Positions 43,357 through 50,412 of a stretch of DNA of 64,000 nt are shown here, piece by piece (position 1 is the first letter of the stretch; each line of letters starts with the position of its first letter). The DNA is from G963665185 sp049723905 (GTDB taxonomy: Bacteria; Desulfobacterota; Desulfovibrionia; Desulfovibrionales; Desulfovibrionaceae), in the NCBI RefSeq assembly GCF_049723905.1, contig NZ_JBJKFD010000001.1, positions 2,914,001 through 2,978,000 on the forward strand. The letters are read 5' to 3'. The position numbers and the translations under genes were made by a program. Under the pieces are notes generated by a model that worked only from the letters and a program-made list of their open reading frames with translations, did no database searches and was not told the origin of the DNA.

Positions 43357-43881
43357 ATGTTTCGCCAACTCTTTTGCCTGCTGTTTTTCACCTTTGCAGC
43401 AACAAGCCTTGCAGGGCCGCTTTGCGCCCAGGCAGTCACCCAGACGGTCGCACAGGGGGGGTCTCCTTCCGGTCCCATCACCCTGGTCAACCGCCAATGG
43501 AACACCGGCCCCGGCGGCACAAACCACACAACCCAATGCGTCAAATCCCTGGTCGTGCCCATTCCCCCCAGCTGCAAAGGGAAAAGCATCGGCTATACAT
43601 TGCATGGCAACGACCCGAACCAGGGCAGCCTTTGCCGTATCTGGATCGTCTTCGACAAGAAACAAAGCCACTCCACCCCGATCAATCTGCACATCAAAGG
43701 CGCGGCAGTGCTTTCCGGCTCGGCAGGGCCGGTGCCCGACACCCCCGTGCGCCATCTGCACATTACCTGCTCCGCTGGGCGATTTACCCCCATGCAGCTT
43801 TCCGTTTCCCTGCAATGCACAGGCGGCTCGGCCGAAGAGGCCTTTGCAAAGGACCTGGATACGTTTCTGCAAACCAAATAA
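43357..43881 (+). CDS. Secreted protein of unknown function, paralogue a
   Basis: 174 residues from MFRQLFCLLFFTFAATSLAG (signal peptide to about AQA); the frame is open upstream to 43252 but without support. The mature protein has four conserved Cys, two of them in TTQCVKS and GSLCRIW. It is homologous to the next gene: YTLHGNDPNQGSLCRIW matches YAIQGKDPEQETFCRIG, and both end FxxDLDxFLxT. No family was recognised. The four cysteines suggest periplasmic disulfides. Confidence 0.75.
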   Translation: MFRQLFCLLFFTFAATSLAGPLCAQAVTQTVAQGGSPSGPITLVNRQWNTGPGGTNHTTQCVKSLVVPIPPSCKGKSIGYTLHGNDPNQGSLCRIWIVFDKKQSHSTPINLHIKGAAVLSGSAGPVPDTPVRHLHITCSAGRFTPMQLSVSLQCTGGSAEEAFAKDLDTFLQTK

Positions 43882-43980
43882 TGCGGCCCATCCGGCTGCT
43901 GGCAAAGGCACGAGAGCAGTTTCAGGCGGTATAATACAGTGTCCTTGCCTTCAATACGCAAACTCCTGTACGCAAAGCAG

Positions 43981-44547
43981 ATGAAAAACTATTGCACCGT
44001 TTTTACCTCCACCCCTAGCCCATTCGTCGCACTTCCCCCCGTAACCGTGGCCGCCGTGGCCGCGGTGGCCGCGGTCGTCCTGCTTGCACTTCTGTTCTGT
44101 GTCTGCTCCCCTGTTCCGGCCCAGGCCAAAGGGAAAAAGACAACCATCATATCCATGACCATGCAGGGAGACCCGGACGGTATAATGGGCAACCAGCAGG
44201 CCAAGCTGAAGAAGGTCGGCAAGCTGCCCAAAGCCTGCGACGGCCTGCACATTATATACGCCATTCAGGGGAAGGACCCGGAGCAGGAGACTTTTTGCAG
44301 AATCGGCGCGGCGTATGGATCGGGAGGAGCGTCCGAGCCGGCAACAGCCACCATCAAAGGCGGGGAAAACAAATCGGGCAGAGTGCCCTCGGTGCTTACG
44401 GAAAACAGCCGACGCGTCGTTGTTGAGTGCATGACATCGGACAGGTTCCGATCCATGTTCGTGGATGTGCTCATAACCTGCGAAGGCGGCCTGAGCCACG
44501 ATGAAAAGTTCCTTGAGGACCTCGACAAGTTCCTCAAGACGGAATAG
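43981..44547 (+). CDS. Secreted protein of unknown function, paralogue b
   Basis: 188 residues from MKNYCTVFTSTPS. A long hydrophobic run (VAAVAAVAAVVLLALLFCVCSPVPAQA) is a signal peptide or anchor. The mature part is paralogous to the previous gene (YAIQGKDPEQETFCRIG, CMTSDRFRSMFVDVLITCEGG, FLEDLDKFLKTE). Its stop touches the stop of the convergent MGMT gene with no gap. Function unknown. Confidence 0.72.
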   Translation: MKNYCTVFTSTPSPFVALPPVTVAAVAAVAAVVLLALLFCVCSPVPAQAKGKKTTIISMTMQGDPDGIMGNQQAKLKKVGKLPKACDGLHIIYAIQGKDPEQETFCRIGAAYGSGGASEPATATIKGGENKSGRVPSVLTENSRRVVVECMTSDRFRSMFVDVLITCEGGLSHDEKFLEDLDKFLKTE

Positions 44548-45030
44548 CTACAACGCCCCTTCCAGCTCCAGCAGCCATTGCTTCATATCCAGCCCCGGTC
44601 CGTACCCGCCAAGCTTGCCGCCAGAAGCAAGCACCCGGTGGCAGGGAATGAGCAGCGGCCAACGGTTGGTCGCCATGCAGCCGCCCACGGCACGCGAGGC
44701 CCTGGGCGAGCCCACCCGTTTTGCCAGCTCCCCGTAGCTTAGGGTTTCACCGGCCGGGACGTTTTGCAGTTCCTTTAAAACGCGGGTGCGAAACTCTGTG
44801 GTCCGCTCCCACCGGTACGGCAGGTCGGGCCACTGCACAGCCTCGCCCCGGACATATTTGTGCAAGGCCTCTTCAACCACCCTGCCCCATTTGGAAAATG
44901 CAGGAGCATCCGCTCCTTCGCCGTTGCCTGCCCAGGCCAGATCAATATGATCCAGCAAGCCCCTGTCCCACCACAGGGTCAATTGCAACGGTCTGCCGAC
45001 AATCACCTCACAAACCAATTCCCCTACCAT
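44548..45030 (-). CDS. ogt: Methylated-DNA-[protein]-cysteine S-methyltransferase
   Basis: 160 residues from MVGELVCEVIVGRP, with GGAGG 6 bases upstream. It removes methyl groups from O6-methylguanine to its own active Cys in LIPCHRVLAS. The helix-turn-helix part precedes it (FRTRVLKELQNVPAGETLSYGELAKRVGSPRASRAVGGCMATNRWP). It overlaps the 3' end of the radical SAM gene by 23 bases, so the two are one operon. The Ogt-type name is used because the Ada N-terminal domain is missing. Confidence 0.93.
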   Translation of the reverse strand: MVGELVCEVIVGRPLQLTLWWDRGLLDHIDLAWAGNGEGADAPAFSKWGRVVEEALHKYVRGEAVQWPDLPYRWERTTEFRTRVLKELQNVPAGETLSYGELAKRVGSPRASRAVGGCMATNRWPLLIPCHRVLASGGKLGGYGPGLDMKQWLLELEGAL

Positions 45031-46021
45031 TCTGCACCTCCGGCAATCTTCCCGAGGCCGCAAACCATTCCGGCATTGCCGCCTCCACCCTGTTGCCTTG
45101 CCCACAGCACAACCTGCCCTGCCACATGTCGCGCCGCTTCAGCTCGTCACGTATCCTGCCCAGCAGCGCGCCCTTGTCTCTGGCCCACTCAGGGGCCAGC
45201 AGCTCGTCCTCCATGGCATCGCCGCTCAGGCGCTGCACCACGATGTCGGGGCGCAGCCGTTCCAGCCCGTCCAGCAGCGTGTTTATGTAAACCTCACGAT
45301 CCAAGGGTTCGTACCGGCCGCTCTCCCATTCCCTGGCCAGCACGCTCCCCTTGCACACAAACAAATTGTGAAATTTTATTCCATGCACGGGCAGCCCGTT
45401 CACGAACTCGATGGTCCGCATGGCATCGTCGTATCCATCACCCGGCAGGCCGAAAATAACATGCGCGCACACCTTCAACCCAAAGGCGGCCGCATCGTGA
45501 CAGGCCCGGGCAAAAACATCCACGCCATGGCCCCGATTGATCCGCGCCAGGGTCGCTTCATTCACGGTCTGCAACCCCAGCTCCAGCCAGGTTTCGCCAA
45601 CCGAATACTTTTTCAGAAGCTCCAGACGCCCGCCCTCCAGGCAATCCGGCCTCGTCCCCAATGACAGCCCCGCACACTGCGGCAGTTCGGAAATGGTCCG
45701 CAAGGTCGCTTCCACCTTTTCCAGCGGCCCGTGTGTATTGGAATACGACTGCAAATAGGCCATGAACTTGCAATTTTTATAGCGCGCTTCAAACCGCTCG
45801 CACCAATAGTCCCACTGCTGGCGCAAATCCATGCCCTGCGCCAGAAGCCCGGAACCAGAACCGCCAGGGCCGCAAAACCAACAACCCTGCCGCGAAATGG
45901 TCCCGTCCCTGTTGGGGCACGAAAAACCAGCGTCCAAGGCCACCTTCTGCACCCGACAGCCAAAACGCTGCCTGAAGTACGCGTACAAGGCGTAATACCG
46001 AAACTGTACGTCATTTTGCAT
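45008..46021 (-). CDS. Radical SAM protein, YhcC/TIGR01212 type
   Basis: 337 residues. The cluster motif is CPNRDGTISRQGCWFC (three Cys bind the 4Fe-4S, typical of this family). SAM and barrel motifs follow: LGTRPDCL, WLELGLQTVNEATLARINRGH, HVIFGLPGDGYDDAM, GIKFHNLFVCKGSVLA, YINTLLDGLERLRPDIVVQRLSGDA. Its reaction is not known for certain. It lies in an operon with ogt. Start MQNDVQFRYYALYAYF fits the family. Confidence 0.92.
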   Translation of the reverse strand: MQNDVQFRYYALYAYFRQRFGCRVQKVALDAGFSCPNRDGTISRQGCWFCGPGGSGSGLLAQGMDLRQQWDYWCERFEARYKNCKFMAYLQSYSNTHGPLEKVEATLRTISELPQCAGLSLGTRPDCLEGGRLELLKKYSVGETWLELGLQTVNEATLARINRGHGVDVFARACHDAAAFGLKVCAHVIFGLPGDGYDDAMRTIEFVNGLPVHGIKFHNLFVCKGSVLAREWESGRYEPLDREVYINTLLDGLERLRPDIVVQRLSGDAMEDELLAPEWARDKGALLGRIRDELKRRDMWQGRLCCGQGNRVEAAMPEWFAASGRLPEVQNGRGIGL

Positions 46022-46071
46022 GCGGCATCTTCGTATAAGCTGTGAGGAAGAGCAAGTACGAGGATAAGGAT

Positions 46072-46127
46072 GGCGGGGGCGCTGCCCCCGAGCCCCCGCC
46101 AGGAGGCAACGGCCTCCTGGACCTGCG
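46072..46127. repeat. Family D double palindrome, copy 3 (reverse orientation)
   Basis: GCGGGGGCGCTGCCCCCGAGCCCCCGC then AGGAGGCAACGGCCTCCT and GGACC. It lies just upstream of the radical SAM gene start, in a cluster of four palindromes. Confidence 0.8.
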
Positions 46128-46129
46128 AC

Positions 46130-46184
46130 TTTTGAATGTTCAACTGCTTCCGGCGAAACGCCGGGAGCAGTTGAACATTCAAAA
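46130..46184. terminator. Long perfect hairpin
   Basis: 19-base perfect arms (46130-46148 / 46166-46184) with a further CCGGCG AAA CGCCGG tip, so nearly 26 pairs in all. T4/A4 ends mean it could terminate in both directions. Confidence 0.7.
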
Positions 46185-46257
46185 ATACGAGGCAGAGGAT
46201 AAAATTCGATATAAAGACAACAACCTTACCCGAAGAGGGTTCTCAAAATGGCCTCCT

Positions 46258-46320
46258 GTACGCGACAAAAAAGGTTGGGAAACGAACGCAGTTCGTTATC
46301 CAACCTTTTTTGTCGCGTAC
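46258..46320. terminator. Long perfect hairpin
   Basis: Arms GTACGCGAC-A6-GGTTGG and its complement (46258-46278 / 46300-46320) plus inner ACGAAC/GTTCGT. Internal A6/T6 runs. It lies between the deacetylase stop and the radical SAM start. Confidence 0.7.
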
Positions 46321-46328
46321 AAAGCGTG

Positions 46329-46376
46329 GGTCCAGGGCCATCATGGCCCTGGCGGGGTGCGGGGCAGCGCCCCGCC
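46329..46376. repeat. Family D double palindrome, copy 4
   Basis: GGTCCAGGGCCATCATGGCCCTGGCGGGGTGCGGGGCAGCGCCCCGCC. It abuts the stop of the deacetylase gene; TTATTTTTT follows on the + strand. Confidence 0.85.
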
Positions 46377-47486
46377 TTATTTTTTATGCTTTTTCCACCA
46401 TGACGACCCTACGGTGCCGTTTCCGAACATGGCATCGACTGCGGCATTATCGTTGGGATGCATGAAATACCCTTTGTTGGTACGAATGGGCGTACCGCGT
46501 TTGAGCAGCTCGGAGACGGACAGAAAGGTAAAGCCGTGTGCCTTGAGCTGGCGGATTATCTGCGGCAGGTTGGTATTTGTACGCTTGGGAATGCCGTTGC
46601 CGTGCAGCAGCATGATGGAGCCGGAAACGACGGAACCGGGGGGAAAGCCTGTGGCTACGTGGCTGCGGCTGGTATTGGGAAAGATGGAGGGAAGTCTTTT
46701 TTCTTCGCCCTGGCAGTCCCACAGAATGGAGGTGAGGCCAAGCCGGGCAATAAGCTGGACCGCATCTTTGGAGGACCGGGCATAGGGCAGGCGGTAGAGC
46801 GTGGGCACCTGGGGTATGGCGTCCATTTGTGCGGCAAGTCCGGCCTTTGCGGCGCGCTGAGCCAGCTGTTCGCGCAGCAGCTCGTACTGGGCCTGGGTAA
46901 AGAGAATCTGGTCACGCATCTGGGATTTGTCCATCACGCCCATATTGCCGTGGGTCCAGTTGTGGTTGCCGATTTCGAAAAGTGGATCGGCCATGAGCTG
47001 TATGGTCTTTTCCGGGTGGTCGCGCATCCATTTGCCGCCCGCGAAAAACGTGGCGGGTATGCGCTCCTTGCGCAGCAGGTTGACCAGCTCGGCATTGTAG
47101 CCGCTGACACGGCTGGTGAGTTCGCAGAGGTCGAAGGTGAGCGCGATCAGATTGGGATTGGGCGCAGTGGCGTTTGTGGAGTGAAAATTTTCCAAGGGAA
47201 TATGGACCGCGCGAATATGGCCGGGCTGAACAGGCGGCAGATTATGCAGGGGCCTGCGGCGTGCGGGACCGGAGAAATCGGGCGTTTTCAGGGCTGGCTG
47301 CCCCTTGATGTCCTGAGGTGTTCCGGCCAGCTGTTCAGGCGTCCACAGGGCGTGGAGCAGCGCGTCGGGAGTTTCGGCCAGCTGCTCACTCTCGTCTTTT
47401 GCCGCGCAGCTTACGGAAAAAAGCAAGGACAGTACGAGGAGAACGAGGACAACGCGCTCACACAAAAAAGCATTCAGACGACACAT
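46377..47486 (-). CDS. Polysaccharide deacetylase (NodB-type), variant motif
   Basis: 369 residues. The N-terminus VVLVLLVLSLLFSVSC looks like a lipoprotein or secretion signal. The NodB domain covers about 110-345: motif 1 is ALTFDLCE where most members have TFDDG, motif 2 is the metal site HNWTHGN (HxxxH), then RLPYARSS (motif 3 normally RxPxG) and MLLHGNG. The first Asp and both His remain, so metal-dependent deacetylation is plausible; the substrate is unknown. It ends in a family D palindrome. Confidence 0.87.
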   Translation of the reverse strand: MCRLNAFLCERVVLVLLVLSLLFSVSCAAKDESEQLAETPDALLHALWTPEQLAGTPQDIKGQPALKTPDFSGPARRRPLHNLPPVQPGHIRAVHIPLENFHSTNATAPNPNLIALTFDLCELTSRVSGYNAELVNLLRKERIPATFFAGGKWMRDHPEKTIQLMADPLFEIGNHNWTHGNMGVMDKSQMRDQILFTQAQYELLREQLAQRAAKAGLAAQMDAIPQVPTLYRLPYARSSKDAVQLIARLGLTSILWDCQGEEKRLPSIFPNTSRSHVATGFPPGSVVSGSIMLLHGNGIPKRTNTNLPQIIRQLKAHGFTFLSVSELLKRGTPIRTNKGYFMHPNDNAAVDAMFGNGTVGSSWWKKHKK

Positions 47487-47496
47487 TGTATTCCCT

Positions 47497-47949
47497 TCAG
47501 TTCAATTGCAACACCAGCCGCAGCATATCCCGAAGCTGGATGCCGAGTTCAAAAATCGGCTCGTCGTAATTGTCCGTAAAAAAATTCTTGGTAATGGAAT
47601 CCACCCGGAACCCGGCCCGCTGGTAAAACGCCAGCTGATAGCCAAAGGTTCCGGTGCCCAATTCAATACATTCAGCTCCGCTTTGGCCAGCTTGCTGGAT
47701 GACGTATTCCAGAAGTTGCGTGCCGATCCCCTGCTTTTGGAAATCCGGGCGAACCGCGATGTAAAACAGCTCCACACGCCCGTCCCGCACCGGACCAAGC
47801 ACGCAAATGGCTACAGCCAGTCCATCCTCTTCTGCAAGATAGCAGGTGCTCTCGGCAAGATACCTGCGAACATTTTCTTCGGACGGATCTGCTTCGAGAA
47901 GCAATTCCAATGGCGCTTCTTCCGGCGCTATGCTTTTCAAGGTCAACAT
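47497..47949 (-). CDS. GNAT-family N-acetyltransferase
   Basis: 150 residues from MLTLKSIAPEEAPLE, AAGGAAG upstream. The acetyl-CoA site is VRPDFQKQGIGTQLLEYV (Q/RxxGxG/A), and the core includes VELFYIAVRP and LAFYQRAGFRVDS. The acceptor substrate is unknown. It ends 10 bases before the deacetylase start on the same strand, so they probably form an operon. Confidence 0.92.
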   Translation of the reverse strand: MLTLKSIAPEEAPLELLLEADPSEENVRRYLAESTCYLAEEDGLAVAICVLGPVRDGRVELFYIAVRPDFQKQGIGTQLLEYVIQQAGQSGAECIELGTGTFGYQLAFYQRAGFRVDSITKNFFTDNYDEPIFELGIQLRDMLRLVLQLN

Positions 47950-48039
47950 TGCACACTTCCTTTGCTGCAATTCCCAGGCAGACGACAGTAACTGCGGCCT
48001 GCGGCGACTTCAACAAAGAACTGCCTTCTTGCAACGTAA

Positions 48040-48075
48040 AAAACGGCCTTTGGCAAAGCTGCCAAAGGCCGTTTT
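48040..48075 (-). terminator. Terminator after acsA
   Basis: 16-base perfect stem (AAAACGGCCTTTGGCA and its complement) with a 4-base loop; A4/T4 at the ends, so usable in both directions. Confidence 0.85.
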
Positions 48076-48090
48076 CCATTCCATAATGCG

Positions 48091-48140
48091 GGGTCCAGGG
48101 GCCATGATGGCCCCTGGCGGGGTGCGGGGCAGCGCCCCGC
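48091..48140. repeat. Family D double palindrome, copy 5
   Basis: GGGTCCAGGGGCCATGATGGCCCCTGGCGGGGTGCGGGGCAGCGCCCCGC, 18 bases past the acsA stop. Confidence 0.85.
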
Positions 48141-48158
48141 TTTCTTACTTATTTCTAC

Positions 48159-50150
48159 CTACTTCACCAATTCCTGCTTGCCGCTGATGAGATCCGGGAT
48201 GACCGTGGGATCCGCCAGGGTGGAGGTATCGCCAAAGTCGTCCTGGCTGGTGCTGCCTGCCGCAATCTTGCGAAGTACCCGACGCATGATCTTGCCCGAA
48301 CGCGTCTTGGGCAGCCCGTCCGCGAACTGGATGACCTCGGGCGAGGCAATGGGGCCGATCTCCGAGCGCACCCAGGCGCGCAGCTCCTTGCGCAGCTCTT
48401 CGGACTCGTCCACGTCGCTCTTGAGGGTGACGTAGGCATAAATGCCCTGCCCTTTCACCTCGTGCGGCATGGCGACCACGGCGGCCTCGGCCACGTCCTT
48501 GTGGGCCACCAGCGCGGATTCCACCTCTGCCGTGCCCATGCGGTGGCCGGAGACGTTGATGACGTCGTCCAGGCGCCCCATGATCCAGAAGTAACCGTCC
48601 TCGTCCTGGCGCGCGCCGTCCCCGGATTCGTACATGCCGGGAAAACGGGCAAAATAGGTGGACTTGAAACGCTCCGGGTCGCCGAACACGCCGCGCAGCA
48701 TGCCGGGCCAGGGCTTCTTGATCACAAGGTGTCCGCCTTCGTTGACGTCGGCGTCGTCGCCTTCGGCCCGCACAATGGCGGCTGCAACACCGGGCAGGGC
48801 GCGGGTGGCCGAGCCGGGTTTGAGCGGCGTGGCATACGGCAGTGCGGAAATGAGAATCCCCCCGGTTTCCGTCTGCCACCAGGTATCCACAATGGGCAGC
48901 TTCTTGTCGCCCACGTATTCGTGGTACCACATCCAGGCTTCCGGGTTGATGGGCTCGCCCACGCTGCCGAGCACGCGCAGGGAGGAGATGTCGTGCATCT
49001 GCGTCCACTGGGTGCCTTCGCGCATGAGCGCGCGGATGACCGTGGGCGCGGTATAGAAAATGTTGACCTTGAACTTTTCCACGATGCGCCAGAACCTGTC
49101 CGGCTTGGGATAGCTGGGAACGCCTTCGAACATCAGGCTGGTCGCGCCCAGGCCCAGAGGACCGTAGACGATATAGGAATGTCCGGTGATCCAGCCGATA
49201 TCTGCCGTGCACCAGTAGATGTCGTTGTCCGTGACGTCGAAAACAAGCTGCGTGGTGTGGGCCGTGTAGGTAAGATAGCCCGCCGTGGTATGGACCACGC
49301 CCTTGGGCTTGCCCGTGGAACCCGAGGTGTAGAGGATAAAGAGCGGGTCTTCGGACTCCATGGGTTCGCAGGGGCACTCGCCCCTGATGTCGTCGGCAGC
49401 CATCTGCTCGTGCCACCAGGAGTCGCGGCCTTCGTTCATTTCTATCTCATTGCCTGCCCGGCGCACCACAACACACTGCTCCACCGTGGGGCACTCGGCA
49501 AGGGCCTCGTCGGCATTGGGCTTCAGCGGAATGGTGCGTCCCGCCCGGATGACCGCGTCGGCCGTAACCAGCACTTTGGCTTCGCAGTCGCGTATGCGGC
49601 TTTGCAGGGACAGGGCGGAAAAACCCGCAAATACGATGGAATGTGTGGCGCCGATGCGGGCACAGGCCAGCATGGCAACGGCCAGCTCCGGCACCATGGG
49701 CAGGTACAGGGCAACGCGGTCGCCCTTTTTCACGCCCATTTTGCGCAGCACGTTGGCGAAGCGGCAGACTTCGGTGTGCAGCATCTGGTAGGTGTAAACA
49801 CGCACGTCCTCTTCGGGCTCGCCCTGCCAGATGATGGCGGCCTTGTTGCGGCGGCCATTTTTCAGGTGGCGGTCCAGGCAATTGTAGGCCACGTTGATTT
49901 TTCCGCCACGGAACCATTTGATGTCCGGCTTGTGGAAATCATAATCCAGGACCTTGTTCCACGGCTCGAAAAACTCAACAAGCTGGTTGGCACGTTCTCC
50001 CCAAAAGCCCTCCGGGTCCTCGTCAGCGCGCTTGGCCATGGCCTCGTATTCTTCCATGGAGCGGACATGCCCCTGCCCTTTTGCCGGGCTGGGCGGATTG
50101 AAAAGACGCTGTTCGTGCATCATGCTTTCGATTTTTTCTTCCTGCGTCAT
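48159..50150 (-). CDS. acsA: Acetyl-CoA synthetase (AMP-forming)
   Basis: 663 residues from MTQEEKIESMMHEQRLF, GAGG upstream. It activates acetate to acetyl-CoA through acetyl-AMP. Motifs: N-terminal FFEPWNKVLDYDFHKPDIKWF, P-loop-like TSGSTGKPKGVVHT, WWQTETGG, YESGDGARQDEDGY and the C-terminal PKTRSGKIMRRVLRKIA, whose Lys is the known regulatory acetylation site. The divergent gene at 50413 encodes a Pat-type acetyltransferase, so post-translational control of this enzyme by it is likely (established for Salmonella Acs/Pat; inferred here). Confidence 0.96.
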   Translation of the reverse strand: MTQEEKIESMMHEQRLFNPPSPAKGQGHVRSMEEYEAMAKRADEDPEGFWGERANQLVEFFEPWNKVLDYDFHKPDIKWFRGGKINVAYNCLDRHLKNGRRNKAAIIWQGEPEEDVRVYTYQMLHTEVCRFANVLRKMGVKKGDRVALYLPMVPELAVAMLACARIGATHSIVFAGFSALSLQSRIRDCEAKVLVTADAVIRAGRTIPLKPNADEALAECPTVEQCVVVRRAGNEIEMNEGRDSWWHEQMAADDIRGECPCEPMESEDPLFILYTSGSTGKPKGVVHTTAGYLTYTAHTTQLVFDVTDNDIYWCTADIGWITGHSYIVYGPLGLGATSLMFEGVPSYPKPDRFWRIVEKFKVNIFYTAPTVIRALMREGTQWTQMHDISSLRVLGSVGEPINPEAWMWYHEYVGDKKLPIVDTWWQTETGGILISALPYATPLKPGSATRALPGVAAAIVRAEGDDADVNEGGHLVIKKPWPGMLRGVFGDPERFKSTYFARFPGMYESGDGARQDEDGYFWIMGRLDDVINVSGHRMGTAEVESALVAHKDVAEAAVVAMPHEVKGQGIYAYVTLKSDVDESEELRKELRAWVRSEIGPIASPEVIQFADGLPKTRSGKIMRRVLRKIAAGSTSQDDFGDTSTLADPTVIPDLISGKQELVK

Positions 50151-50412
50151 TGCTCTGACCTCGCTTGGGCTGCTGGTTGCTTGTCCTTTGCATTGCGGCG
50201 CGTCCCGAACTGGCTGTCTGCCGATCCACCTCGGGAACGTCCGGCGCGGACTTCCTTGATTACCGGCCATAATAGAGGACGGTGCGTTTCATTTCACCAT
50301 TTTTTTTGGTAAACGGAGAAAACCCACCCGTGAACGGTAAATCCTCTACGGGCAGGCATGCAAAGGCATCCTTCCTTCGGCCCCCAACCGGTCTTTTCCA
50401 GGAGCAAACAGC

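Noticed and set aside
46042..46785. 247-codon frame across the palindrome cluster
   Set aside because: It reads through four hairpins and the deacetylase antisense strand; no protein character.
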